In this document: positions 17,749-26,897 of the stretch, one piece after another
Position numbering within the stretch: position 1 is the first letter of the stretch
Layout of the letters: each line of letters opens with the position of its first letter
Assembly: GCF_030811835.1 (NCBI RefSeq)
Contig: NZ_JAUSRO010000001.1
Coordinates: forward strand, 372,001-436,000
DNA length: 64,000 nucleotides
Direction of reading: 5' to 3'
Source: Variovorax ginsengisoli
GTDB taxonomy: Bacteria; Pseudomonadota; Gammaproteobacteria; Burkholderiales; Burkholderiaceae_C
Notes under the pieces: generated by a model
What the model was told of the DNA's origin: nothing
What the model saw: the letters and a program-made list of their open reading frames with translations, nothing else
Database searches by the model: none
Position numbers and translations under genes: made by a program

Positions 17749-18449
17749 GATGCCTCGCTCCGTGCGGCGCGGTTGATGCCGGGCAGCAGCACCTGGCGCG
17801 AGAAGCGCGAAGCAATGCGCTGGTCATGGCTCACGAACACCAGCGCGCTGCGGTGCGTGCGGCAGGCCGAGAGCAAGACGTCGAGAAAGGCTTCGCGCCG
17901 GTCTTCATCGAGCGCGGAGGTCGGTTCGTCCGCAATGACCAGTTCGGGTTGGCCGATGAGCGCGCGTGCCGCTGCCACGCGCTGCTGCTGGCCCACCGAG
18001 AGCGTCATGGCGGGCCGCCGCCACAGCGCGGCGTCCAGTCCCATCTGCGAGAGCAGTGCCTCGGCTTGGGCGCGTGGCGTGCCTTCGCGCGAGGCCTGGG
18101 CGTGGCGCTGCGCGGAGAAGCGGCAGGGAAGCAGCACGTTGTCGATCACGCTCAGGTAAGGCAGGAGGTTGAACTGCTGGAAGATATAGCCCACGTGTGC
18201 CACGCGGCGGCGGTCGCGGGCCGCGGCGGACTGGGCCGCCCAGTCTTGGCCAAGCAGCACCACGCGGCCCGAGTCGGCCACCAGCACACCCGCGAGCAGC
18301 GACAGCAAGGTGCTCTTGCCGCAGCCGCTGGGGCCGTGCAGGAACACGGTTTCCCCGGCCTGCACTTCGAGCTGGTCGATGTCGATGCAGGGCGCATCGG
18401 CGCCAGGCCAGGTGAACCGGAGCACATCGGCAATGAGAACCGGGTTCAC
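17745..18449 (-). CDS. ABC transporter ATP-binding protein
   Basis: 234 residues from a GTG at 18449 (VNPVLIADVLRFTWPG); an ATG at 18482 would overlap the preceding gene by 26 bases. Walker A GPSGCGKST, Q-loop FQQFNLLPYLS, signature LSVGQQQRVAAARAL, Walker B LVIADEPTSALDE and the H-loop SHD are all present, so it should hydrolyse ATP. It partners the FtsX-type permease whose gene follows with a 4-bp overlap. MacB/LolD-like subgroup. Confidence 0.9.
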   Translation of the reverse strand: MNPVLIADVLRFTWPGADAPCIDIDQLEVQAGETVFLHGPSGCGKSTLLSLLAGVLVADSGRVVLLGQDWAAQSAAARDRRRVAHVGYIFQQFNLLPYLSVIDNVLLPCRFSAQRHAQASREGTPRAQAEALLSQMGLDAALWRRPAMTLSVGQQQRVAAARALIGQPELVIADEPTSALDEDRREAFLDVLLSACRTHRSALVFVSHDQRIASRFSRQVLLPGINRAARSEAS

Positions 18450-18456
18450 GGTCAGG

Positions 18457-19011
18457 TCACTTGCCCCAGGCCAGGCGCGCATTCGGCCGTTTCAGCGTGC
18501 GCTGGAACTGACCTTGTGCGGTGGCGATCTGCGCGTCGATCTGGCGCGGCCCCTTGAAGGCCGTGAACAGGCCCACGTCGATGAATTTTGCAGCCGTCGC
18601 GTTCGTGCAGTTGAACGCGAAGGTGGCGTCCAGGTCGGCGTGTGCGTCGGCGGGGGCTGTGGTCGCCTGCTTGCCCCAGCCGAGTACCGCCGACTGCAAC
18701 TCGACCGGGCCGAGCTTGCAGTTGGCGGTCGGGTCGATCAGGAACAGCTTGTCCGCGGCTCGCAGCGTGGCGGCCGCGTCCTCGACCGTTTGGCGCTCGG
18801 CGTCGGTGCGTGGCGCACGCTCGAAGCCCACGATGTTGTCGAGCGGCGACTCCATCGAGATCACGACGGTCGGGCCTTCGACCGCGATGTCCAGCTTGAG
18901 CTGGCCGTGGACGTGTGCGTGCTGCGTCTGCGCAAACACCGCATTCACGCCCAAAGTTGCACCAATCAATGTCGCCAGTCCAAAAAGGACGGCCGGTTTT
19001 CCAGGGGTCAT
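18457..19011 (-). CDS. DUF2796 zinc-uptake-type periplasmic protein (ZrgA family)
   Basis: 184 residues from the ATG at 19011. Signal peptide through NAVFAQ, then the hallmark His cluster TQHAHVHGQLKLDIAVEG at the mature N-terminus, followed by MESPLDNIVGFERAP and a C-terminal TAFKGPRQIDAQI. This matches DUF2796, named ZrgA in Vibrio, where it is zinc-regulated and aids zinc uptake. The early histidines probably bind Zn(II). The start overlaps the sulfurtransferase stop by four bases, so it may be co-transcribed with it. First of the four zrg-like genes. Confidence 0.83.
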   Translation of the reverse strand: MTPGKPAVLFGLATLIGATLGVNAVFAQTQHAHVHGQLKLDIAVEGPTVVISMESPLDNIVGFERAPRTDAERQTVEDAAATLRAADKLFLIDPTANCKLGPVELQSAVLGWGKQATTAPADAHADLDATFAFNCTNATAAKFIDVGLFTAFKGPRQIDAQIATAQGQFQRTLKRPNARLAWGK

Positions 19012-19913
19012 GGTTGTGCGCCTTGCCGGGTCGGCAGCCCCGGCGTGTTGCTCCACTCGCTCCAGCTGCCGGCATAGAGCGCGGTCGCGCCGAAACCGGC
19101 GATCTTCATCGCCAGCAGGTTCGGCACGGCGCTCACGCCGCTGCCGCACTGGTGCACGACCGTCGCCGGGTCGCGGCCGGCCAGCAGGGCGTCGAACTCG
19201 GCGCGCAACTGCGCAGCGGGCTTGAACTTGCCGTCCGGGCCGATGTTCTCGGCGAAGGGCCGGTTCAAGGCCCCGGGGATGTGACCTGCGATCGGGTCCA
19301 GAGGTTCCACCTCGCCGCGGTAACGCGCGCCGGCGCGTGCGTCGATCAGGGTCTGGTCAGGGTGGCCCAGCCGGCCGTGCACCATGGCCGTGGTTGCCAG
19401 CGGCAAGCGTGGCTCGCCCGGCACGAAGTTCGACTGGAAGTGCGCGGGCTCCTCCTGCGACGTCACCGCGCCGCCTTCGGCTTCCCAGGCCTGCAGGCCG
19501 CCGTCGAGCACGGCCACGGCCTCGTGGCCCATCCACTGCAGCATCCACCACAGGCGGCCGCAGTAGTTGGCGCCGTTGCGGTCGTACACCACCGCCTGCA
19601 TGTCATTGGTCAGGCCGACACTCGACAGCCAGGCGGCGAACTTCTCGCGGCTCGGCAAGGGATGGCGGCCGCCGGAGGCCGGCACGCCGTCGTCGTGCGC
19701 GACCACCACCCCATGCTTGCCCGGAGCGCCGTGCGCCGCGCTCAGGTCGGTGTCGAGGTTTGCATGGACAGCGCCCGGGATGTGCGACGCGGCATATTGC
19801 ACGTGGCCGGCCTGCGGTTGCATCAGGTCGAAGCTGCAGTCGAAGACCATCAAGGGCGTTCTGGCGGCCTGCAGCGCCTGGAGTTCGGCGACCGAGATGA
19901 GCGTGGTGTACAT
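19008..19913 (-). CDS. sseA: rhodanese-type sulfurtransferase (3-mercaptopyruvate/thiosulfate)
   Basis: 301 residues, two rhodanese domains: an inactive N-terminal one (about 5-145, with SHIPGAVHANLDTDLS and DRNGANYCGRLWWML) and a catalytic C-terminal one. Catalytic Cys256 lies in HQCGSGVSA. The CGSGV loop is typical of 3-mercaptopyruvate sulfurtransferases, whereas thiosulfate enzymes usually have CRKG. It would move sulfur to cyanide or other thiols in the cytoplasm. The gene overlaps the DUF2796 gene and follows an EamA transporter gene by 19 bases. Confidence 0.87.
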   Translation of the reverse strand: MYTTLISVAELQALQAARTPLMVFDCSFDLMQPQAGHVQYAASHIPGAVHANLDTDLSAAHGAPGKHGVVVAHDDGVPASGGRHPLPSREKFAAWLSSVGLTNDMQAVVYDRNGANYCGRLWWMLQWMGHEAVAVLDGGLQAWEAEGGAVTSQEEPAHFQSNFVPGEPRLPLATTAMVHGRLGHPDQTLIDARAGARYRGEVEPLDPIAGHIPGALNRPFAENIGPDGKFKPAAQLRAEFDALLAGRDPATVVHQCGSGVSAVPNLLAMKIAGFGATALYAGSWSEWSNTPGLPTRQGAQP

Positions 19914-19932
19914 GATGGAGCGTTCCTTCGTT

Positions 19933-20865
19933 TCAATGTTCCTCGGCGGGCGCCTTGGGCAGCGAGCGCTGGCGCAGCACCGTCGCCGCGATGCCGCTGA
20001 ACACGATCAGCGCCATGCCCGCCCAGCCCGTCGCGTCGATGCGATCCCCGAACAGCAGCACACTGTAGATCGACGCGAAGACGATGCCCGAATATTGGAG
20101 GTTGGCCACCAGGAGCGTGCCGCTCTCGGTCTTGGCCGACGCGTAGGCGCGTGTCATGCACAACTGGCCCAGTGCCGCCAGCACGCCCACCGGCAGCAGC
20201 CAGGCCGCGTGTCCCCATGTCCATTCCGCCCAGGGCGTGAAGCCCGTGGCCACCGTTGCCATGCCGCCCGCCACCGCCGAGCCCACCGCGAAATAGAACA
20301 CGGTGCGCGCTTCGGGCTCTTTCAGGCGGGAGAGCGCGACGACCTGCATGTACGCGAAGGCGGCCGTCAGGCCCGACAGCAGGCCCAGGACGCCGGCAAA
20401 ACCCTGGTTGTCGCCCACGCTCGGCTTGAGCACCAACACCACGCCGGCGAAGCCCGCCAGCACCGTCAGAATGAGCGGCCCTTGCAAGGGCGGGCGCGGC
20501 ACCTTGCCGTCGCGGCCAGGCACCGGCACCCAGGCCAGCAGCGCGCCGCCGACCAGGAAGGCCGCGATCCACACGCTGCTCATGTAGTTGAGCGTCATGG
20601 CGGTGGCCAGCGGCATGTGGGCAATGGCATAGAACCACGCACCCAGGGAGACCACGCCGATCAGGCTGCGCCAGGCATGCATGAGCGGATAACGGGTCTT
20701 CAGCGGCACGCCGCGCTGGCGCGCAAGCAGCCAGAGAAACACGATGCCGATGAGGCCGCGGTAGAACACCAGCTCGGCGCTTGAAAACCACTGCGATGCG
20801 ATCTTCACGCACACGCCCATGCTCGCGAAAATCAGGGCGCCGAGCACCATCCATAGCGCTTGCAC
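19933..20865 (-). CDS. DMT-family (EamA) transporter
   Basis: 310 residues with about ten membrane helices in two EamA repeats: MVLGALIFASMGVCVKIASQWF opens the first, and LGLLSGLTAAFAYMQVVALSRL opens the second. The frame starts at a GTG, with an ATG five codons in as the alternative. Substrate unknown; family members export amino acids, metabolites or nucleotide precursors. It sits between the sulfurtransferase and the Rieske oxygenase genes on the same strand. Confidence 0.87.
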   Translation of the reverse strand: MQALWMVLGALIFASMGVCVKIASQWFSSAELVFYRGLIGIVFLWLLARQRGVPLKTRYPLMHAWRSLIGVVSLGAWFYAIAHMPLATAMTLNYMSSVWIAAFLVGGALLAWVPVPGRDGKVPRPPLQGPLILTVLAGFAGVVLVLKPSVGDNQGFAGVLGLLSGLTAAFAYMQVVALSRLKEPEARTVFYFAVGSAVAGGMATVATGFTPWAEWTWGHAAWLLPVGVLAALGQLCMTRAYASAKTESGTLLVANLQYSGIVFASIYSVLLFGDRIDATGWAGMALIVFSGIAATVLRQRSLPKAPAEEH

Positions 20866-20892
20866 GGTCTGGTCACTCCCCCGCGAACGCGG

Positions 20893-22035
20893 TCACGCTG
20901 CGGGTCGCATTTCGTTGCGATACCACTCGTGGAACTGCTGCATGCCGTCTTCCATCGGGCTCTGGTAGGGGCCGGACTCGTCGTCGCCGCGCAGCATGAG
21001 CGCGCGGCGGCCGGCGTCCATGCGCTCGGCAATCTCGTCGTCTTCGACACAGGTTTCCATGTAGGCAGCCTGCTGCGCCTCCACGAACTCACGCTCGAAG
21101 GCGACGATCTCCTCGGGGTAGAAGAACTCGACCATGTTGAGCGTCTTCTGCGGGCCGATGGGGTGCAGGGTCGACACCGTCAGCACATGCGGGTACCACT
21201 CGACCATCACGTGCGGGTAGTAGGTCAGCCAGATGGCCCCGTACTTGGGCGGCTTGCCGTCGCGGTACTTGAGCAACTGCTCCTGCCACCGCTGGTAAAC
21301 CGGGCTGCCGGCGCGGCCGAGCCGGTTGGCCACGCCCACGGTCTGTACGGAGAAATGGCGGTTGAACTCCCAGCGCAGGTCGTCGCAGGTGACGAAGCTG
21401 CCCAGGCCGGGATGGAAGGGCCCGACGTGGTAGTCCTCCAGGTAGACCTCGATGAAGGTCTTCCAGTTGTAGTTGCACTCGTGCAGTTCGACGCGGTCGA
21501 GCGCGTAGCCTGAGAAATCGAGGTCGGCGCGCGGGCCGAGCCGCGCCAGGTCGTCGCCCACGTTGCGTCCGCTGCCGTCGCGGTTCTTCTCGAACAGCAG
21601 GCCGTTCCATTCCTCGATCGGATAGTTGTGCAGGTTCAGGCACGGGTCCTGCGCGAAATGCGGAGCGCCGATGAGCGTGCCGGTGGTGCGCGGGTCGGAC
21701 GCTGCGTAGGTCCAGCGATGCAGCGGACAGACGATGTTGCCGCCCGTGCGTGCGTCGAGCTGGCCGCGGCCCTGCAGGATCACTGCCTGGCGGTGGCGGC
21801 ACACGTTGGAGACGAGCTCTACGCCTTTGGGCGTATGCACCAGCGCGCGGCCTTCGTGCTCCTGCGGTAACGTGTGGAAATTGCCCGGTTCGGGCACGGC
21901 AAGGCGATGGCCGACATAGCGCGGACCGTTGGCAAAAAGCGTTTGCAGCTCGCGGGCATAGAGCGCTTCGTCGAAGTACGCGGAAACCGGGAGTTGGCTC
22001 GTGGCCTGCTGCAGTTGAAGACTTAAATCAGACAT
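20893..22035 (-). CDS. solitary Rieske non-heme iron oxygenase, alpha subunit type
   Basis: 380 residues from the ATG at 22035 (MSDLSLQLQQATSQLP). The Rieske [2Fe-2S] ligands are Cys79-His81 (NVCRHRQA) and Cys103-His106 (VCPLHRW). The mononuclear iron site is E200-x2-H203-x4-H208 (LEDYHVGPFH): the bridging acid before the first His is Glu, as in carnitine and some other oxygenases, rather than the usual Asp. No beta subunit, ferredoxin or reductase gene adjoins, so electrons must come from proteins encoded elsewhere. Substrate unknown; divergent from xseB-ispA-dxs. Confidence 0.87.
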   Translation of the reverse strand: MSDLSLQLQQATSQLPVSAYFDEALYARELQTLFANGPRYVGHRLAVPEPGNFHTLPQEHEGRALVHTPKGVELVSNVCRHRQAVILQGRGQLDARTGGNIVCPLHRWTYAASDPRTTGTLIGAPHFAQDPCLNLHNYPIEEWNGLLFEKNRDGSGRNVGDDLARLGPRADLDFSGYALDRVELHECNYNWKTFIEVYLEDYHVGPFHPGLGSFVTCDDLRWEFNRHFSVQTVGVANRLGRAGSPVYQRWQEQLLKYRDGKPPKYGAIWLTYYPHVMVEWYPHVLTVSTLHPIGPQKTLNMVEFFYPEEIVAFEREFVEAQQAAYMETCVEDDEIAERMDAGRRALMLRGDDESGPYQSPMEDGMQQFHEWYRNEMRPAA

Positions 22036-22210
22036 GGGTGACCTGACCAAGCTCCCCACAGGGAGAAAGGGAGAAAAGGCGCCGTTCGGAGCGGACGGCC
22101 CGTGGAAAGTTCGCTGATGGAACACCAGCGCAGAAGAAAGCGATTGTACCCGGCGGGTCCTTTTCCTGCCCCACTCTAAAATGATTCGTTTCATCAAGAC
22201 CTCACGCTCC
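22036..22210. promoter_or_regulatory. divergent intergenic region, Rieske oxygenase / xseB
   Basis: 175 bases without a gene. A TAAAAT at 22176-22181 is a possible -10 box for xseB-ispA-dxs, but no convincing -35 hexamer sits at the right distance. CTCCC-ACA-GGGAG near 22054 would form a small hairpin in the leader of the Rieske gene. Nothing else stands out. Confidence 0.3.
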
Positions 22211-22480
22211 ATGCCCAAGGGTTCCCCCTCCCCATCTCTTGACGGTGCCATCGTGCCATCCGACATCGCGCCAATGCCTGCGAGCTACGAGTCCGGGCTC
22301 CAGGAGCTCGAACGGCTGGTGGGTGAGCTCGAGTCGGGCCAGTTGCCGCTCGACCAGCTGCTGGAGAGCTACCGCCGCGGCGCCGCGTTGCTCGCCTTCT
22401 GCCGCGACAAGCTGCAGGCGGTCGAAGACCAGATCAAGGTGCTGGACGCGGGCAGCCTGAAGGCCTGGTCGGCCGAATGA
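22211..22480 (+). CDS. xseB: exodeoxyribonuclease VII small subunit
   Basis: 89 residues, the usual length. Start at the ATG of MPKGSPSPS. The core is the XseB helical hairpin: [51 protein letters not shown]. With the large subunit XseA, encoded elsewhere, it degrades single-stranded DNA to oligonucleotides. Its stop overlaps the ispA start by four bases (ATGA), the common xseB-ispA-dxs arrangement. Confidence 0.95.
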   Translation: MPKGSPSPSLDGAIVPSDIAPMPASYESGLQELERLVGELESGQLPLDQLLESYRRGAALLAFCRDKLQAVEDQIKVLDAGSLKAWSAE

Positions 22481-23427
22481 GGGCCGTGTCCGATTCCGCG
22501 GCCGATTCCATAGTCGATTCCATGGCCGATCGATGGGACGCGGCGCGGCTGGCCGCGTGGTGCGGGTTGCATCTGCGCGCGGTCGAGGACGCGCTTACCC
22601 GCTGGGTCGGCATCGACGCACCCGTGAAGCTGGGCGATGCCATGCGTTATGCGGTCCTCGACGGTGGCAAGCGCCTTCGCCCGCTGCTGGTGATGGCTGC
22701 GAGCGAGTCGGCCGGCGGCAATCCGAAGGCCGCGATTCGCGCGGCCTGTTCGGTCGAGCTCATCCATGCCTATTCCCTGGTGCACGACGATCTGCCTTGC
22801 ATGGACAACGATGTGTTGCGTCGCGGCAAACCTACCGTGCACGTGCAGTTCGGCGAAGCCGACGCGTTGCTCGCGGGCGATGCCCTGCAGGCGCTGGCCT
22901 TCGAGTTGCTCACGCCCGACGACGGCAGCGTGACGCCCCAAGTGCAGGCCACGCTGTGCCGGCTGCTCGCGCGCGCTGCAGGCGGCCAGGGCATGGCAGG
23001 CGGCCAGGCGATCGACCTGGCCAGCGTGGGTGTCGCGCTGGACGAAGCGCGGTTGCGTGAGATGCACCGCCTGAAGACCGGCGCGTTGCTGCAAGGCAGC
23101 GTCGAGATGGGCGCCGCGTGCGCCGACGTCGTTTCGCCCACGGCGCTGCAGGCCCTGCGTGCCTACGGCGCAGCGCTGGGCCTGGCGTTCCAGGTGGTCG
23201 ATGACATCCTCGATGTGACGGCCGATTCCAGCACGCTGGGCAAGACCGCCGGCAAGGATGCAGCCAGCGACAAGCCGACCTACGTGTCGCTGCTCGGTCT
23301 TGATGGTGCGCGCGACCAGGCGCAGGCCCTGCTCGCCGAAGCCCTGGCCGCGCTCGAAGGCAGCGGGCTGTCCGACGTTGGTGCGCTGCGCGCACTGGCA
23401 TACATGGTCGTGGATCGCGACCGATAA
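22477..23427 (+). CDS. ispA: farnesyl diphosphate synthase (geranyltranstransferase)
   Basis: 316 residues. First Asp-rich motif DDLPCMDND and second DDILDVTAD bind Mg-diphosphate; also present are [15 protein letters not shown] and [16 protein letters not shown]. It condenses IPP with DMAPP and GPP to make FPP in the cytoplasm, for quinones, undecaprenyl carriers and other isoprenoids. The start is taken at the ATG overlapping xseB; a second ATG at residue 16 ([10 protein letters not shown]) is also possible. dxs follows after 30 bases, so two steps of the same pathway are co-expressed. Confidence 0.95.
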   Translation: MRAVSDSAADSIVDSMADRWDAARLAAWCGLHLRAVEDALTRWVGIDAPVKLGDAMRYAVLDGGKRLRPLLVMAASESAGGNPKAAIRAACSVELIHAYSLVHDDLPCMDNDVLRRGKPTVHVQFGEADALLAGDALQALAFELLTPDDGSVTPQVQATLCRLLARAAGGQGMAGGQAIDLASVGVALDEARLREMHRLKTGALLQGSVEMGAACADVVSPTALQALRAYGAALGLAFQVVDDILDVTADSSTLGKTAGKDAASDKPTYVSLLGLDGARDQAQALLAEALAALEGSGLSDVGALRALAYMVVDRDR

Positions 23428-23457
23428 CAACCATCCAAAAGAACAACAACGTCCTCC

Positions 23458-25308
23458 ATGGCTGCGCTGCTTCCCCAACTCCACGACCCCTCGGCATTGC
23501 GTCAATTCGACCGGACCCAGCTCAAGCAACTGGCCGACGAGGTGCGCGCCTGCGTGCTCGACAACGTGTCGCGCACCGGCGGCCACCTGAGCTCCAACCT
23601 GGGCACGGTCGAGCTGACGGTGGCACTGCATCACGTGTTCAACACGCCGCACGACCGGTTGGTCTGGGACGTGGGCCATCAGACCTACCCGCACAAGATT
23701 CTCACGGGGCGCCGCGATCGCATGCCCACGCTGCGCCAGGTCGGCGGCATCTCCGGCTTTCCGCAGCGCAGCGAAAGCGAATACGACACCTTCGGCACGG
23801 CGCACTCGTCGACCAGCATCTCTGCGGCGCTCGGCATGGCCATGGCGGCCAAGCAGAAGGGGGAGGACCGCCATGCGGTGGCGATCATCGGTGACGGCGC
23901 GCTGACCGCGGGCATGGCCTTCGAGGCGCTCAACAATGCGGGCGTGTGCGACTGCAAGCTGCTGGTGATCCTCAACGACAACGACATGTCGATCAGCCCG
24001 CCGGTGGGTGCGCTCAATCGCTATCTTGCCCAGCTGATGAGCGGCAACTTCTATGCGGCGGCCAAGAACGTCGGCAAGAGCGTGCTGCGTGCGGCGCCGC
24101 CGCTGTTCGAGTTGGCCAAGCGCTTCGAGCAGCATGCCAAGGGCATGGTCGTGCCCGCCACGCTGTTCGAGCAGTTCGGTTTCAACTATGTCGGTCCCAT
24201 CGACGGCCATGACCTCGATTCGCTGGTGCCCACGCTGGAGAACCTCAAGCAGCTCGACGGGCCGCAGTTCCTGCACGTGGTGACGAAGAAGGGCCAGGGC
24301 TACAAGCTGGCCGAGGCCGACCCGGTGGCCTACCACGGGCCGGGCAAGTTCGACCCGAAGGTAGGGCTGGTCAAGTCGACGGCGCCGGCCAAGCAGACCT
24401 TCACGCAGGTCTTTGGCCAATGGCTGTGCGACATGGCGGCCCAGGACGGTCGCCTGGTCGGCATCACGCCCGCCATGCGCGAGGGCTCCGGGCTGGTTGA
24501 ATTCGAACAGCGCTTTCCGACGCGTTATTTCGACGTGGGCATCGCCGAGCAGCATGCGGTCACCTTCGCCGCGGGCCTGGCCTGCGAGGGCCTGAAGCCC
24601 GTGGTGGCGATCTACTCGACCTTCCTGCAGCGCGCCTATGACCAGCTGATCCACGACGTGGCGATCCAGAATCTGCCGGTGGTGTTCGCGCTCGACCGTG
24701 CAGGCCTGGTCGGGGCCGACGGCGCCACGCACGCGGGCGCGTACGACATCGCTTTCCTGCGGTGCATCCCGAACATGAGCATCGCCTGTCCCGCCGATGA
24801 GGGCGAGTGCCGTCAACTGCTCAGCACGGCCTATGCACAGGATCACCCGGTCGCCGTGCGCTACCCGCGCGGTGCGGGTGCGGGCGTTGTGCCGCCGCTC
24901 ACGCTCGACGGCTTGCCTTTCGGCAAGGGCGAGCTGCGCCGTGAAGGTTCGCGCATCGCGATCCTGGCCTTCGGCACGCTGCTGTATCCCGCGATGACGG
25001 CGGCTGAGGCGCTCGATGCCACGGTTGTCAACATGCGCTGGGCCAAGCCGCTGGACGTCGAGTTGCTGCTGAAGGTGGCGGCGTCGCACGACGCCATCGT
25101 CACGCTGGAAGAGGGCGCCATCATGGGCGGTGCCGGCAGTGCGGTACTCGAGGCCCTGCAGGCCGCAGGCGTCCAGAAGCCGGTGCTGCAGCTCGGCCTG
25201 CCGGACCTCTTCATCGAGCACGGCGATCCGGTGACGCTGATGGCCGGCATCGGGCTCAACGCCGCAGGCATCGAGAAAGCCATTGCTGACCGCTTCGGCC
25301 GCAGCTGA
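23458..25308 (+). CDS. dxs: 1-deoxy-D-xylulose-5-phosphate synthase
   Basis: 616 residues, full length. Thiamine-diphosphate enzyme making DXP from pyruvate and glyceraldehyde 3-phosphate, the first step of the MEP isoprenoid pathway. Visible motifs: [42 protein letters not shown], the ThDP/Mg motif [20 protein letters not shown]...[12 protein letters not shown], and the transketolase C-terminal part with [18 protein letters not shown], whose Glu activates the cofactor. Third gene of xseB-ispA-dxs. Confidence 0.97.
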   Translation: MAALLPQLHDPSALRQFDRTQLKQLADEVRACVLDNVSRTGGHLSSNLGTVELTVALHHVFNTPHDRLVWDVGHQTYPHKILTGRRDRMPTLRQVGGISGFPQRSESEYDTFGTAHSSTSISAALGMAMAAKQKGEDRHAVAIIGDGALTAGMAFEALNNAGVCDCKLLVILNDNDMSISPPVGALNRYLAQLMSGNFYAAAKNVGKSVLRAAPPLFELAKRFEQHAKGMVVPATLFEQFGFNYVGPIDGHDLDSLVPTLENLKQLDGPQFLHVVTKKGQGYKLAEADPVAYHGPGKFDPKVGLVKSTAPAKQTFTQVFGQWLCDMAAQDGRLVGITPAMREGSGLVEFEQRFPTRYFDVGIAEQHAVTFAAGLACEGLKPVVAIYSTFLQRAYDQLIHDVAIQNLPVVFALDRAGLVGADGATHAGAYDIAFLRCIPNMSIACPADEGECRQLLSTAYAQDHPVAVRYPRGAGAGVVPPLTLDGLPFGKGELRREGSRIAILAFGTLLYPAMTAAEALDATVVNMRWAKPLDVELLLKVAASHDAIVTLEEGAIMGGAGSAVLEALQAAGVQKPVLQLGLPDLFIEHGDPVTLMAGIGLNAAGIEKAIADRFGRS

Positions 25309-25316
25309 TCTGGATA

Positions 25317-25345
25317 CCTCTCCCGGCCCACTGCGCAGGGAGAGG
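25317..25345. terminator. hairpin between convergent dxs and livF-like genes
   Basis: CCTCTCCC (25317-25324) pairs perfectly with GGGAGAGG (25338-25345) around a 13-base loop, in the 45-base gap between two convergent stops. There is no clear U-tract on either strand, so it may only be a transcript-end stabiliser or a weak bidirectional terminator. Confidence 0.4.
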
Positions 25346-25353
25346 CGTCCGGT

Positions 25354-26076
25354 TCAATGGCCCAGGTACGCGTCCTGCACCTTTGGGTCGCCGAGCAGTT
25401 CTCGCCCCGTGCCGTGCAGCACGATCGAACCCGTTTCGATCACATAGGCGCGGTCGGCGATCTTCAGCGCCTGGCGCACATTCTGTTCGACCAGGAAAAT
25501 CGTCAGCCCTTGCTGGTTGATTTCCCGCAGCGTACGGAAGATGTCCTGGACGATGATCGGCGCCAGACCCATCGAAGGCTCGTCGAGCAGCAGCACGCGG
25601 GGCCGTGCCATCATGGCCCGACCGATTGCCAGCATCTGCTGTTCACCGCCGGAGAGATTGCCGGCCAGGCCTTCGGAGCGCTCCTTCAGCACCGGGAACA
25701 GTGTGAAGATCTGTTCCATGTCCTGGGCTCGCGCGGCGGTCCCGTCGCGGCGCGTGTAGGCCCCGAGTTCAAGATTTTCGCGCACCGTCAGCGTGGTCAG
25801 CGTGGCACGGCCTTCAGCCACCTGCACCACGCCGCCCGAGACGATCTTGTGCGGTGCCAGACCGGTGATGTCTCGGTCGTCGAACATCACCCGGCCGGCC
25901 GCCTTCTTCACCAGGCCCGACAGCGCCAGCAGGGTGGTCGACTTGCCGGCACCGTTGGCGCCGACCAAGGTCGTGATCTGGCCCTCGTGCAGTTCGAAGT
26001 CGATGCCCTTGACTGCCTCGACATGGCCGAACGACACCTTCAGGCCCTCGACCTTGAGCAATGGCGTGGCGCTCAT
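25354..26076 (-). CDS. livF: branched-chain amino acid type ABC transporter ATPase (LivF-like)
   Basis: 240 residues. Walker A GANGAGKST, Q-loop followed by VVQVAEGRATLTTLTVRENLELGAY (LivF-type), signature LSGGEQQMLAIGRAM, Walker B LLLDEPSMGLAP, H-loop VEQN. LivF-type proteins work as a heterodimer with LivG on the LivHM permease. The start overlaps the livG stop by four bases. Last gene of the minus-strand HMGF order. The substrate set may include amino acids, urea or aromatic acids; liv names reflect family only. Confidence 0.9.
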   Translation of the reverse strand: MSATPLLKVEGLKVSFGHVEAVKGIDFELHEGQITTLVGANGAGKSTTLLALSGLVKKAAGRVMFDDRDITGLAPHKIVSGGVVQVAEGRATLTTLTVRENLELGAYTRRDGTAARAQDMEQIFTLFPVLKERSEGLAGNLSGGEQQMLAIGRAMMARPRVLLLDEPSMGLAPIIVQDIFRTLREINQQGLTIFLVEQNVRQALKIADRAYVIETGSIVLHGTGRELLGDPKVQDAYLGH

Positions 26077-26897
26077 GCCGTGGCTCCTTCGGTCGTGGCT
26101 TCGTCATCCTCGCGGCCCAGGTAGGCCTCGATCACCTGCGGGTCGTTGCGGATCGCTTCCGGGCCGCCGCGCGCGATGATGCGGCCGAAGTTCAGCACCG
26201 CGATCTGCTCGCACAGGCCCATCACGAAGCGCATGTCGTGTTCGATCATGAAGACGGTGTAGCCGCGGGCCGCGATGTTCTCGATTTCTCGCATCAGGTC
26301 CAGTTTCTCGGTGCTGTTCATGCCGGCCACGGGCTCGTCGAGCAGCAGCAGGCGGGGTTCGGTGGCGAGCGCACGCGCGAGTTCGAGCTTGCGTTGGTCG
26401 CCATACGACAGGTTGTCGGCCAGTTCGCCGGCCTTGTGGTCGAGCTTGACCCAGCTGAGCAGTTCGCGGGCGCGCTCGCGGGCGCGGCGTTCCTCGCTGC
26501 GAAACACCCGGGTGCCCGCCAGCAGGCCAAACGGGCCGTAGCGCAGGTGCGCGTCCATGCCGACGATCACGTTCTCGAGCAGCGACATTTCCTTGAACAC
26601 GCGGATGTTCTGGAAGGTGCGCGCGATGCCGCCGCGCGTGATCTGGAACGGCTTGCGGCCGGCCAGGTCCTGTCCGTCGAAAAGAATGGTGCCACTGGTC
26701 GTCGGCAGCAGGCCGGTGATCAGGTTGAACACCGTCGTCTTGCCGGCGCCGTTCGGCCCGATCAGGCCGAAGATGCCGCTCTTCGGCACGGCGAGGTTCA
26801 CGTCCTGCAGCACCTTGAGGCCGCCGAAATGGCGCGACACGCTGGTGAGTTGCAGGAGTGGCTCGCTGTGCGAGCCGGGGGTCTGGATCGTGCTCAT
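26073..26897 (-). CDS. livG: branched-chain amino acid type ABC transporter ATPase (LivG-like)
   Basis: 274 residues from the ATG at 26897, which overlaps the livM stop by four bases; nine more codons are open upstream. Walker A GPNGAGKTT, GIARTFQNIRVFKEMSLLENVIVGMD (LivG-type Q-loop region), signature LSYGDQRKLELARAL, Walker B LLLDEPVAGMN, and a C-terminal EAIRNDPQVIEAYLG typical of this subfamily. A C-terminal tail EDDEATTEGATA is a small extension. Confidence 0.9.
   Translation of the reverse strand: MSTIQTPGSHSEPLLQLTSVSRHFGGLKVLQDVNLAVPKSGIFGLIGPNGAGKTTVFNLITGLLPTTSGTILFDGQDLAGRKPFQITRGGIARTFQNIRVFKEMSLLENVIVGMDAHLRYGPFGLLAGTRVFRSEERRARERARELLSWVKLDHKAGELADNLSYGDQRKLELARALATEPRLLLLDEPVAGMNSTEKLDLMREIENIAARGYTVFMIEHDMRFVMGLCEQIAVLNFGRIIARGGPEAIRNDPQVIEAYLGREDDEATTEGATA

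Noticed and set aside
22369..25221. Minus-strand frame of 950 codons over ispA and dxs
   Set aside because: Antisense shadow of two full-length recognised enzymes; no motif of its own.
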